Shown piece by piece: positions 17,077 to 24,414 of a stretch of 37,876 nucleotides of DNA (its first letter is position 1; each line of letters starts with the position of its first letter). Origin of the DNA: Bacteroidales bacterium (lineage in GTDB: Bacteria; Bacteroidota; Bacteroidia; Bacteroidales; F082). Under the pieces are notes generated by a model. It saw only the letters and a program-made list of their open reading frames with translations, was not told the origin of the DNA and searched no databases. The position numbers and the translations under genes are program-made. The stretch spans positions 1 to 37,876 of the forward strand of contig JAKSNA010000025.1 of assembly GCA_024400295.1 (NCBI GenBank), given 5' to 3'.

Positions 17077-17919
17077 ATGATTTCACCGGAATATCTGACA
17101 AAAGGTTCTAAAATAGCCCTCGTCGCGCCGGCACGGAAAATAAGCCGCGAAGAGATACAATGTGCCGTTGACTGGATAAACGACAAAGGCTTCACGCCGG
17201 TTTATGACGACCGCCTGTTTGCTGAATATCACCAATTTGCCGGCGATGACGGTTTCCGCGCCGCTGTGCTTCAGGACTATCTCGACCGCGATGACATCGA
17301 CGCCATCTTCTGCGTCCGCGGCGGCTACGGGACGATAAGGATAATTGACAAACTCGACTTCACGAAGTTCGCCGGACACCCGAAGTGGATTGTCGGCTAC
17401 AGCGATGTCACCGTGCTTCACGCGAAGATGCAGCAGCTTGGCTATCAGAGCATTCACGCCACGATGCCGATAAATTTCCCAAATAACACCAAGGAAGCGT
17501 TGGATTCATTGCTTGATGCTTTGACAGGTAAAAAGGTAAAAGGTAAAAAGGAAAAAGGGAAAGGTGGTGAGGTGATGTGGGAGGATTGCGAGATTGTCGG
17601 CGGAAACCTCTCGGTTCTGTACTCAATGCTGGGTTCCGACTTATTTCCCGACACCGACGGCAGATGGCTGTTTATCGAGGACTTGGACGAATACCTCTAC
17701 CACATCGACCGCATGATGACGGCGTTAAGACGCGCCGGAAAGCTCGCTCATCTCAAGGGACTGATTGTCGGGGCGTTCACGCAGATGCACGACAATGTCG
17801 TTCCGTTCGGCATGACCGCAAAGGAAATCATTTCAGAGAAGGTCAAAGAGTATGATTATCAAGTTGTCTGGGATTTCCCGGCAGGACACATCGACGACAA
17901 CAGGGCGATAGTTTTTTGA
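17077..17919 (+). CDS. LD-carboxypeptidase (peptidase S66), altered loop and short C-terminus
   Basis: Serine peptidase family that removes the terminal D-Ala from murein tetrapeptides during wall recycling. An ATG start at 17077 gives 280 residues; a TTG two codons earlier is less likely. The nucleophile motif GYSD has its Ser near residue 109, VGGNLSVLYSMLG and LFIEDLDEYLYHIDRM carry the Glu side of the triad, and the His lies in FPAGHIDD near the end. Two oddities stand out. Lys/Gly-rich residues about 151-165, encoded by ggtaaaa-type tandem repeats, replace a conserved loop. The protein also stops nine residues after the catalytic His, whereas relatives continue for roughly another 15-25. 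It may be active or decaying. Confidence 0.85.
   Translation: MISPEYLTKGSKIALVAPARKISREEIQCAVDWINDKGFTPVYDDRLFAEYHQFAGDDGFRAAVLQDYLDRDDIDAIFCVRGGYGTIRIIDKLDFTKFAGHPKWIVGYSDVTVLHAKMQQLGYQSIHATMPINFPNNTKEALDSLLDALTGKKVKGKKEKGKGGEVMWEDCEIVGGNLSVLYSMLGSDLFPDTDGRWLFIEDLDEYLYHIDRMMTALRRAGKLAHLKGLIVGAFTQMHDNVVPFGMTAKEIISEKVKEYDYQVVWDFPAGHIDDNRAIVF
17526..17567. repeat. Ggtaaaa tandem repeat inside the LD-carboxypeptidase gene
   Basis: Tandem 7-8 base units (ggtaaaaa, ggtaaaa, ggtaaaaa, ggaaaaa) lie in frame within the coding region and encode a KKVKGKKEKGKGG-like stretch. They resemble intergenic arrays such as agttaaa at 26118. Confidence 0.85.
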
Positions 17920-17957
17920 CACAAGTTGCACAAATATTGAAACACAAGTTGCACAAG
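17919..17957. repeat. Short direct repeat at the end of the LD-carboxypeptidase gene
   Basis: The motif acacaagttgcaca occurs twice, 22 bases apart, starting right at the premature-looking stop codon. It may mark the rearrangement that replaced the gene's 3' end. Confidence 0.7.
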
Positions 17958-17973
17958 TGGTTTCAATTATTAA

Positions 17974-18384
17974 CTACGTAATGATTTCCATCATTTGTGC
18001 TGGTGTCACGACAAATGGTTTCGATGGGAAATGCCTGATATTACCTGTCACTAAAAATGCATCTTCCTTTGACATGGCAACTTCATAAAATACAATATCC
18101 TTTGGATCTGGAAATATTTCATCTTCAACTTTGGTTCTATTCACGTTTATTTCATTACTCTTAAAGACTGACAAAAAATTTCTGATATTTTCTTCCGAAA
18201 AATGAAATTTGTCACGTGAAAGAACATCTTCCTACTCCTGAAATATTTCATCATTGTACACTGGCGTAATTCTCATGTCAATTATTGCTTTAATAATCTG
18301 TATAGTATTGGCATTTAAATCTTTAGATAGCAATGCCGACACCAAGACATTCGTATCAATAACTGCTAAGACATTATTTCTCAT
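17974..18384 (-). pseudogene. PIN-domain toxin with in-frame amber codon
   Basis: A PIN-like RNase toxin of about 136 codons interrupted once. The ATG at 18384 opens MRNNVLAVIDTNVLVSALLS, the PIN entry strand with its first acidic residue. PVYNDEIFQE follows, then TAG at 18232-18234, then EDVLSRDKFHFSEE, PDPKDIVFYEVA and LVTGNIRHFP in the same frame. In relatives the interrupted spot reads E-Y-x-x-V-L, so the amber probably replaces a Tyr codon by a single base change. The start overlaps the antitoxin end by 11 bases, the typical TA arrangement. Either the toxin has been inactivated or the base is a sequencing error. Confidence 0.8.
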
Positions 18385-18667
18385 CCCGAACTTCTTTAAT
18401 GATTTCATTGATTTCTTCCAATGACAAATCCTGCAATCCTTCATCGGCGGCTTTCCGACGCATTTTCATAAAAGACTCCCATGCTTTGGCGTTTTTAATT
18501 TCTTGTGAAGAGGCTTTTATTTCAAATGGAATACGCTTTTCCCGCACTACGGCTTTCATAAAAACCGTGAATGCGGCCGTATAATTGAAACCAAATTCAT
18601 TGCATAACGTTTCGAAATTATTTTTCAAATCGTCTTCGACTCTGAATGTTATTGTCGATTGTGCCAT
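18374..18667 (-). CDS. RelB/DinJ-family antitoxin
   Basis: 97 residues. The N-terminal ribbon-helix-helix segment (STITFRVEDDLKNNFETLCNEFG, trimmed) would bind operator DNA. The continuing FNYTAAFTVFMKAVVREKRIPFEI is characteristic of DinJ/RelB antitoxins, and the acidic C-terminal tail would wrap the toxin. It is translationally coupled to the downstream PIN gene (overlap of 11 bases) and has its own -7 box. Pairing of a DinJ-type antitoxin with a PIN-type toxin, rather than a RelE/YafQ toxin, is known in Bacteroidota. With its toxin broken, the antitoxin may persist as a solitary regulator. Confidence 0.88.
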   Translation of the reverse strand: MAQSTITFRVEDDLKNNFETLCNEFGFNYTAAFTVFMKAVVREKRIPFEIKASSQEIKNAKAWESFMKMRRKAADEGLQDLSLEEINEIIKEVRDEK

Positions 18668-18683
18668 ATTTAAAATTTTTACT

Positions 18684-18691
18684 GCAAAAAT
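18684..18691 (-). promoter_or_regulatory. -7 box for the toxin-antitoxin pair
   Basis: Minus-strand TATTTTTG 17 bases before the antitoxin ATG, giving a predicted leader near 10 nt. An antitoxin operator would be expected to overlap it, but no clear palindrome is visible. Confidence 0.45.
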
Positions 18692-18723
18692 ACATATAAT
18701 ATTTTACATCAGCAGTATTTTTG

Positions 18724-20094
18724 TCAAAAAAGTTTCTTGTACAGCTCCCCTATTGTCGCCACCGGCACCACTTCGACTTTGTATTTGCCGAGGTCGAGGC
18801 CTTTCGCGCTGTATTTGGAGATGAAGATTCTGTCGAAGCCGAGTTTGTCGGCTTCCGCGATGCGTGCCTCCACCCTGTTCACGGCTCGCACCTCGCCCGA
18901 AAGCCCCACCTCCGCTGCGAAGGCCGTGCGTCCGTCAAGCGGGACGTCTTCGCTCGACGACAGCACCGCCGCCATGACCGCGAGGTCGATGGCAGGGTCT
19001 TCAACGCGCAGACCGCCCGCGATGTTAAGGAACACGTCTTTGACGCCAAGCCGGAATCCGGCGCGTTTCTCCAGTACGGCGAGAAGCATGTTCAGCCTCC
19101 TGATGTCGAATCCGGTGCATGAGCGTTGCGGCGTGCCGTAGGCCGCCGTGCTGACCAACGCCTGCGTCTCGATGAGCATGGGGCGCATCCCTTCCACCAT
19201 GGCGGCGATGGCGATGCCGCTGACGTTGGAGTCGCGTTGCGAGAGCAGTATCTCGCTCGGGTTCGTCACCTCACGCAGCCCGCCGGCGTTCATCTCGAAG
19301 ATGCCGAGCTCCGACGACGAGCCGAAGCGGTTCTTCACCGTGCGCAGGATGCGGAAGCCGTAGTGACGGTCGCCCTCGAACTGAAGCACCGTATCGACGA
19401 TGTGCTCAAGGATCTTCGGCCCGGCGATGGCGCCGTCTTTGGTGATATGTCCGATGAGGAACACCGGCACCTGAAACGTCTTGGCTATCTTGTTCATCTC
19501 CGCCGCCGTCTCGCGTATCTGGCTGATGCTGCCGGCCGTCGCCTCCACACTCGGCGACTCGAGTGTCTGCACCGAGTCGATGACCATGATGTCGGGCATG
19601 ACGTCCTTGAAATGTCTTAAAATCTCTTGGGTGTCGGTCTCGGTGAGGAGCAGGCAGTTCTCGTTCTTTATCCCGATGCGGTCGGCGCGCATTTTTATCT
19701 GTTGCTGGCTCTCCTCGCCGGAGACGTAAAGGATTTTCTTGTCTTTCAGATGCAGCGCCACCTGAAGCAGCAGCGTCGATTTCCCGATGCCAGGCTCGCC
19801 GCCGAGAAGCACTAAGGAGCCTGGGACGAGGCCGCCGCCGAGCACGCGGTTGAACTCCCCGCATATCATGTCAATGCGTCTCTCATCCGCGCTCACCACG
19901 TCTTTTATCGGGATCGGCTTCGACTTAAAATGCGCTAAATCAATATCTTTGGCGACCGACTTGCTGTCTTTTCCGGTCACCACCGTCTCCTCCACATAAC
20001 TGTTCCACGCTCCGCATCCAGGGCAGTGTCCTATCCATTTTGGCGACTCGTTGCCGCATTCCTTACAGAAAAAAACCGTTTTCGTCTTTGCCAT
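18724..20094 (-). CDS. radA: DNA repair protein RadA (branch migration ATPase)
   Basis: RecA-like helicase that promotes branch migration in homologous recombination. From the ATG at 20094 it has 456 residues, the normal size. The C4 zinc finger uses Cys10, Cys13, Cys24 and Cys27; Walker A GEPGIGKST is at 99-107; the family-specific KNRFG motif is present (TVKNRFGSSSELG); and a Lon-like C-terminal domain (GGLRVEDPAIDLAVMAAV..) follows. An in-frame ATG 69 bases upstream is rejected because the extra residues are translated intergenic repeat and the -7 box at 20161 fits the inner start. It lies alone between low-GC accessory genes. Confidence 0.96.
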   Translation of the reverse strand: MAKTKTVFFCKECGNESPKWIGHCPGCGAWNSYVEETVVTGKDSKSVAKDIDLAHFKSKPIPIKDVVSADERRIDMICGEFNRVLGGGLVPGSLVLLGGEPGIGKSTLLLQVALHLKDKKILYVSGEESQQQIKMRADRIGIKNENCLLLTETDTQEILRHFKDVMPDIMVIDSVQTLESPSVEATAGSISQIRETAAEMNKIAKTFQVPVFLIGHITKDGAIAGPKILEHIVDTVLQFEGDRHYGFRILRTVKNRFGSSSELGIFEMNAGGLREVTNPSEILLSQRDSNVSGIAIAAMVEGMRPMLIETQALVSTAAYGTPQRSCTGFDIRRLNMLLAVLEKRAGFRLGVKDVFLNIAGGLRVEDPAIDLAVMAAVLSSSEDVPLDGRTAFAAEVGLSGEVRAVNRVEARIAEADKLGFDRIFISKYSAKGLDLGKYKVEVVPVATIGELYKKLF

Positions 20095-20099
20095 GACAG

Positions 20100-20158
20100 T
20101 ATGAAAGTTTATAAAGTTTGAAAGTTTGTAAAGTTGAAAGTTAATAAAGTTTGAATGG
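20100..20158. repeat. Aaagtttataaagttt tandem repeat before radA
   Basis: Imperfect tandem units of aaagtttataaagtttg occupy the radA 5' untranslated region. This is the inverse complement of the repeat between the TolC and adaptor genes, so the family occurs in both orientations relative to transcription. Confidence 0.8.
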
Positions 20159-20160
20159 TG

Positions 20161-20168
20161 CAAAAATA
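20161..20168 (-). promoter_or_regulatory. -7 box for radA
   Basis: Minus-strand TATTTTTG, about 67 bases before the radA ATG. The predicted leader consists almost wholly of the tandem repeat. Confidence 0.45.
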
Positions 20169-20193
20169 CGCATTTAAGACAAAATTATGAGCA

Positions 20194-20859
20194 TCAGAAA
20201 AAATATTTTCCTTTTGCGTACGACATCTCAACATTTTTTAGTAGTTTTGCAGCCGAAATAGAACTGCTGGATCGGGGAACCGTGCCCATTTGGGCATTGT
20301 TTAAAGTGCCATCCAGCAGTTCTACTTTTGTTGCCTCATACGAATGAGGTTTCATTGCAGTATTCCTGTCATAATACTCAATAAGAGTTATTTTAACTCT
20401 GTATAAATCATTACCAATGTGAGCCGCACCAAAAAGCCTATGAATAATTGACTCGTAATTTATACCATGTTCAGGTTTTCTTGTATTACCTTTTTTGATG
20501 AAATCAGGATGTATTTCAACTTCTATACTTTTCATTATCACTTGTGGCAGAATTTTCAAGACAGACAGATGAACATCGATATTATCACTTTTTTCAACTG
20601 CTGAAGACGTAAGGTACTTGTTAATTGTCTTTCTCCCAATACATATTTTCCCTTTTCCGCCAGTCTCTTCATCATAGTAAACACGAATGATGTTTTTTCT
20701 CGCCCAAGCCTCAGCCTCCCTAAAATTCAGGAAACCGTGATGTTTTTCTCCTTTGACAATCTCAACATTTTTGTTTTCCAAATCTGGAACGACATATCCC
20801 AAGGGATATTTTTCGTAATCGTATAAGAATTCATTTTCTCCTAACATATTAAATATCAA
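20194..20859 (-). CDS. Stand-alone LPD3-like polyvalent-protein domain
   Basis: 221 residues (217 from the second Met). The middle and C-terminal part, from ICIGRKTINKYLTSSAVEK through IHRLFGAAHIGNDLYRVKITLIEYYD to SYEATKVELLDG, resembles the large polyvalent protein-associated domain 3 (LPD3) seen in giant phage and conjugative-element polyproteins. It ends SISAAKLLKNVEMSYAKGKYFF, like related tails. The N-terminal 60 residues are not recognised. It is more AT-rich than its neighbours. LPD3 occurs near nuclease or toxin modules, but no such domain is visible here, so it may be an excised fragment, an immunity protein or an element relic. The family call is from memory of motif style. Confidence 0.6.
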   Translation of the reverse strand: MIFNMLGENEFLYDYEKYPLGYVVPDLENKNVEIVKGEKHHGFLNFREAEAWARKNIIRVYYDEETGGKGKICIGRKTINKYLTSSAVEKSDNIDVHLSVLKILPQVIMKSIEVEIHPDFIKKGNTRKPEHGINYESIIHRLFGAAHIGNDLYRVKITLIEYYDRNTAMKPHSYEATKVELLDGTLNNAQMGTVPRSSSSISAAKLLKNVEMSYAKGKYFF

Positions 20860-20965
20860 TTTTTTTGAAGAAAATACTTATGGAAGATCAAGAAGGTTGG
20901 AGACATACGTGAACGTGTCTGTATTGTTGACAAACCATAAATTTCAGTCTTCGGTTTTGTTGTTG

Positions 20966-20973
20966 CAAAAATA
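20966..20973 (-). promoter_or_regulatory. -7 box for the LPD3-like gene
   Basis: Minus-strand TATTTTTG in the divergent 181-base gap between the LPD3-like gene and susC. It would give a leader of about 100 nt. Only this -7 half is convincing. Confidence 0.35.
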
Positions 20974-21009
20974 ATGTTTTTTATTTTTCAGGTTGGTTGA
21001 AAAAATGTT

Positions 21010-21017
21010 TATTTTTG
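21010..21017 (+). promoter_or_regulatory. -7 box for the SusCD operon
   Basis: TATTTTTG, matching TAnnTTTG, 23 bases before the susC-like ATG. The leader would be about 18 nt. No sigma/anti-sigma or hybrid two-component regulator gene is adjacent. Confidence 0.5.
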
Positions 21018-21040
21018 TGGTTTAAAAAATTTTTACATCC

Positions 21041-24000
21041 ATGAGGAAAATTTACATTTTAATCTTGTGTTGTTTCTTGTCGATGCAGGTCATCGGACAG
21101 GAATTAATCGTAACAGGCATCGTCACTTCGAGTGAAGACGGTGAAGGCATTCCAGGTGTGGCGGTCCGTGTCTTGAGCAACAACACGGGCACCGTGACAG
21201 GTCTTGACGGCGACTACTCCGTGGGGGCGGCGGCCAACGACACGCTGGAGTTTTCATTTGTCGGAATGAAGACGATGAAGGTGGCTGTCAACAACAGAAA
21301 GAAAATTGACATAGTGATGAGTCCCGACTCGCAGGTGCTCAGCGATGTCGTGGTGACGGCTCTCGGCATCAAGCGTCAGAAGAGAGAGCTGGGTTACGCC
21401 ACCGAGGACTTCAGCGGCGAGCTGCTGTCGAGGTCGGGAAGCGACAACATCGTGAGTGCCTTGAGCGGACGCTCGGCAGGCGTGCAGATCATCAACGCCG
21501 ACGGTGTCACAGGCGGTTCATCGCGTATCGTCATCCGCGGTAACAACAGCATCTTCGGTGACAACCAGCCGCTCATCGTCGTTGACGGAGTGCCGATGAC
21601 CAACGAAGGCGGCATCACCGACTGGAGCGGCGGCCAGGACTGGGGAACAGCCCTGAACAACATCAACCAGGAAGACATCGAAGACATCAACATCCTGAAA
21701 GGACCTACCGCGGCAGCACTTTACGGCTCAAGAGGCGGCAACGGCGTGATGCTCATCACCACGAAGAAAGGAAAGAAACAAAGCGGCCTCGGACTGAACT
21801 TCTCCACCTCATACAAAGTCACGACACCTTACGGCTACCGTAAAGTCCAGAACAAATACGGCTATGGCGGCCCCGTCTCGTTCTCGACGCCGACTATGAC
21901 ACAGGACGAAAACGGCAGCTACGTGTTCAACGACACATACAGCTCCGACAACGGCCCCGAAGGAGAATCGACAAACACCACATTCGGGTACTACGGCGGC
22001 GCAGTGTCGTGGGGACCGGTGATGGACGGCACGCGGATGAAATGGTGGGACGGCTCCATCAGAGACTACTCGCCACAGCCGGGCAACCTCTCGATGCTTT
22101 ACCATAACTCGAACTCATTCGTCAACTCGCTGTCGTTCCAGAACGCCGGCGACTTCGGCTCCGTCAGGATCTCGGCCACCAACGAACGCAGCGATGCCAT
22201 CATCGACAACTGCAAGCTCAACCAGACCACCATCAACTTCGGGTCGATGATGAACATCTCGAAAATGGTGAAGGCGGAAGTCGCCCTGACGTACGTCGAT
22301 TACTACCGCCTCAACTCCCCGACCCTCGGCGAGTCATATTCCAACTTCAACAAAGGCCTGCTCTACAGCTGGCCGAGAAGCTGGCAAGGCCTCGAAGCCA
22401 CACAATACGAACAGCCCGACGGCACGCAGACCGTGTGGGAAAATTACCCGTACAAATACATGTATCAGACTACGTTCTGGGATTTCTACAACCACAACAC
22501 CGAGCTTAACCGTGACAAGTTCTTCGGCTCGGCACGCCTCATCATCGACCCGACCGACTGGCTGAGCGTTTCCGGAAAGGTCGCCATGGACTACACCAAC
22601 GACAGGTTTGAGACAAAAAACAAGCCGACACTTGCCGACGGCATGACAAGCGGTTTCTACAAACAAGACATGGGCAACGACTACACCCTTGACGCCGACT
22701 TCCTCGTCACTGCTTACAAAGACAACATATTCCATTCACAATGGAACATAAGAGGCTCTTTCGGCGGCGAGCGTTATTACAGGAAAAAATATTCCATGTG
22801 GGCCGGCACAGGCACATGGGCTTACCCGAACCTCTACACATTTTACAACTACATAAGCGCGACGACGCAGACATCTATGATTCCTGGAGAGTCGAGATAC
22901 GAGAAACAAGTCAACTCGCTCTACGGATTCCTCAACGTCTCATACGCAAAATGGCTGTTCCTCGACATCACTGGAAGAAACGACTGGTCATCGACATTGC
23001 CTGCCGACAACAACAGCTACTTCTACCCGTCGGCGACCTTAAGCTTCGTCGCGACGGAGGCGTTCAAGATCAACTGGGGCATCGTCTCGTTCCTGAAAGT
23101 CAGAGGCTCGGCGGCCATGACAGCAAGCGACGACCTGCCTTACCAGCTTGACTTCACTTACAACACAGGCTCTTTCGGCGGACAGCTCACGGCTTCACTG
23201 CCGGGTCAGGTGCCGCCGCTCCAGCTGAAACCGCAGCGTCAGCGTTCATTTGAGATAGGCCTCGACATGAGTCTCTGGGACAAACTCAACTTCGACCTGA
23301 CGTATTACGACATCTACTCATGGGACCAGATCCTCTCGGCGCCTCTCGCCCCGTCATCAGGCTCAAGCAGCGCACGTATCAACACAGGTGTCGTCACCAA
23401 CAAAGGCGTTGAGTTGATTCTCAATTACAATATCTTCCAGAATGCCAACAGCTACATGCAGATGGGTCTCAACTTCGCACGTAACACCAACAGGATCGTG
23501 AGTCTCGGCGGTGCCGACATGTACATCCTCTCTGAGGTGTGGGGTTCGAACGGCCCTGCCATCGCTGTCAGGGAAGGCGATGAATACGGCACCATCTACG
23601 GCTGGGACTATGTCTATGAGACAGACCTCGCCAACGGTACGCACATCGGACCGTTTTATGATGCTAACGGCAAACCTCTCCCGCTCCTCAACGCGGAAGG
23701 AACAGAATACATGAAGACCGCAGACCGTGTACCCGTCGGCAACAGCGCACCGTTGTTCACAGGCGGTTTCAACCTCACGTACAACTGGAAAGGACTGCAG
23801 GTCTATGCCCTTGTCGATGCCAAGATCGGCGGACAGATTTACTGCGGCTCGTATGTCATCGGGATGCAGACAGGACAAAGCCCCGAAACGATGTACGAGC
23901 GTGAAGGCAACGGCCTTCCTCTCTACGACGCGGAAGGCAACTTCCTCGGAAACTACGGCGTGGTGCTCCCTGGCGTGGCGGTCAACACAGAGACCGGCGA

Positions 24001-24346
24001 GACGGCCGTCAACGACCAAGTGGTGCATTACTATTACAAGTATATGCCGAATTTCGGCGGCTGGGGCAACTACCTCACCACGCCGGGCATCGTCAAAAAC
24101 ACATGGGTGAAACTCAGAGAGCTGACAATATCTTACACATTGCCCAAGAGATGGCTCGAAAAGACCAAGTTCTTCCAGACCGCGTCAATCTCCGTCACCG
24201 GCCGCGATCTGTTCTACATCTACAAGAACCTTCCGGACAACATCAACCCGGAAGGCACACTCGGTACAGGTAACGCACAGGGCCTCGAATACGGCTCATA
24301 CCCGATGACAAGGTCGTTCCTATTCACACTCAAATTCGGAATTTAA
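21041..24346 (+). CDS. SusC/RagA-family TonB-linked outer-membrane transporter
   Basis: 1101-residue TonB-dependent importer working with the SusD-like lipoprotein that follows. The signal peptide (MRKIYILILCCFLSMQVIGQ) precedes a carboxypeptidase-regulatory-like domain (VTGIVTSSEDGEGIPGVAV, residues about 24-100). The junction SDVVVTALGIKRQKRELGYA and the plug domain (GNNSIFGDNQPLIVVDGVPM) follow, then a long barrel ending KFGI. This is the canonical SusC layout. It heads a three-gene operon whose last member is a peptide-N-glycosidase homologue, so N-glycan-bearing peptides or released glycans are the likely cargo. That cargo is an inference from gene order, not from the transporter itself. 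Confidence 0.96.
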   Translation: MRKIYILILCCFLSMQVIGQELIVTGIVTSSEDGEGIPGVAVRVLSNNTGTVTGLDGDYSVGAAANDTLEFSFVGMKTMKVAVNNRKKIDIVMSPDSQVLSDVVVTALGIKRQKRELGYATEDFSGELLSRSGSDNIVSALSGRSAGVQIINADGVTGGSSRIVIRGNNSIFGDNQPLIVVDGVPMTNEGGITDWSGGQDWGTALNNINQEDIEDINILKGPTAAALYGSRGGNGVMLITTKKGKKQSGLGLNFSTSYKVTTPYGYRKVQNKYGYGGPVSFSTPTMTQDENGSYVFNDTYSSDNGPEGESTNTTFGYYGGAVSWGPVMDGTRMKWWDGSIRDYSPQPGNLSMLYHNSNSFVNSLSFQNAGDFGSVRISATNERSDAIIDNCKLNQTTINFGSMMNISKMVKAEVALTYVDYYRLNSPTLGESYSNFNKGLLYSWPRSWQGLEATQYEQPDGTQTVWENYPYKYMYQTTFWDFYNHNTELNRDKFFGSARLIIDPTDWLSVSGKVAMDYTNDRFETKNKPTLADGMTSGFYKQDMGNDYTLDADFLVTAYKDNIFHSQWNIRGSFGGERYYRKKYSMWAGTGTWAYPNLYTFYNYISATTQTSMIPGESRYEKQVNSLYGFLNVSYAKWLFLDITGRNDWSSTLPADNNSYFYPSATLSFVATEAFKINWGIVSFLKVRGSAAMTASDDLPYQLDFTYNTGSFGGQLTASLPGQVPPLQLKPQRQRSFEIGLDMSLWDKLNFDLTYYDIYSWDQILSAPLAPSSGSSSARINTGVVTNKGVELILNYNIFQNANSYMQMGLNFARNTNRIVSLGGADMYILSEVWGSNGPAIAVREGDEYGTIYGWDYVYETDLANGTHIGPFYDANGKPLPLLNAEGTEYMKTADRVPVGNSAPLFTGGFNLTYNWKGLQVYALVDAKIGGQIYCGSYVIGMQTGQSPETMYEREGNGLPLYDAEGNFLGNYGVVLPGVAVNTETGETAVNDQVVHYYYKYMPNFGGWGNYLTTPGIVKNTWVKLRELTISYTLPKRWLEKTKFFQTASISVTGRDLFYIYKNLPDNINPEGTLGTGNAQGLEYGSYPMTRSFLFTLKFGI

Positions 24347-24414
24347 AAAAGTGTTGAGAGTGGAGTGTTAAGAGTTAAGATTTTAGATATTTTAAAGATT
24401 AAAAAGATAAAAAT

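Noticed and set aside
17919..18060. Frameshift in the T6 run hiding the true end of the LD-carboxypeptidase
   Set aside because: The alternative frame continues into unrelated sequence that shows none of the family's C-terminal residues.
20095..20163. Upstream in-frame ATG adding 23 residues to RadA
   Set aside because: The extra residues are translated tandem repeat, RadA proteins normally begin with MAKxK before the zinc finger, and the -7 box at 20161 would place the 5' end inside the extension.
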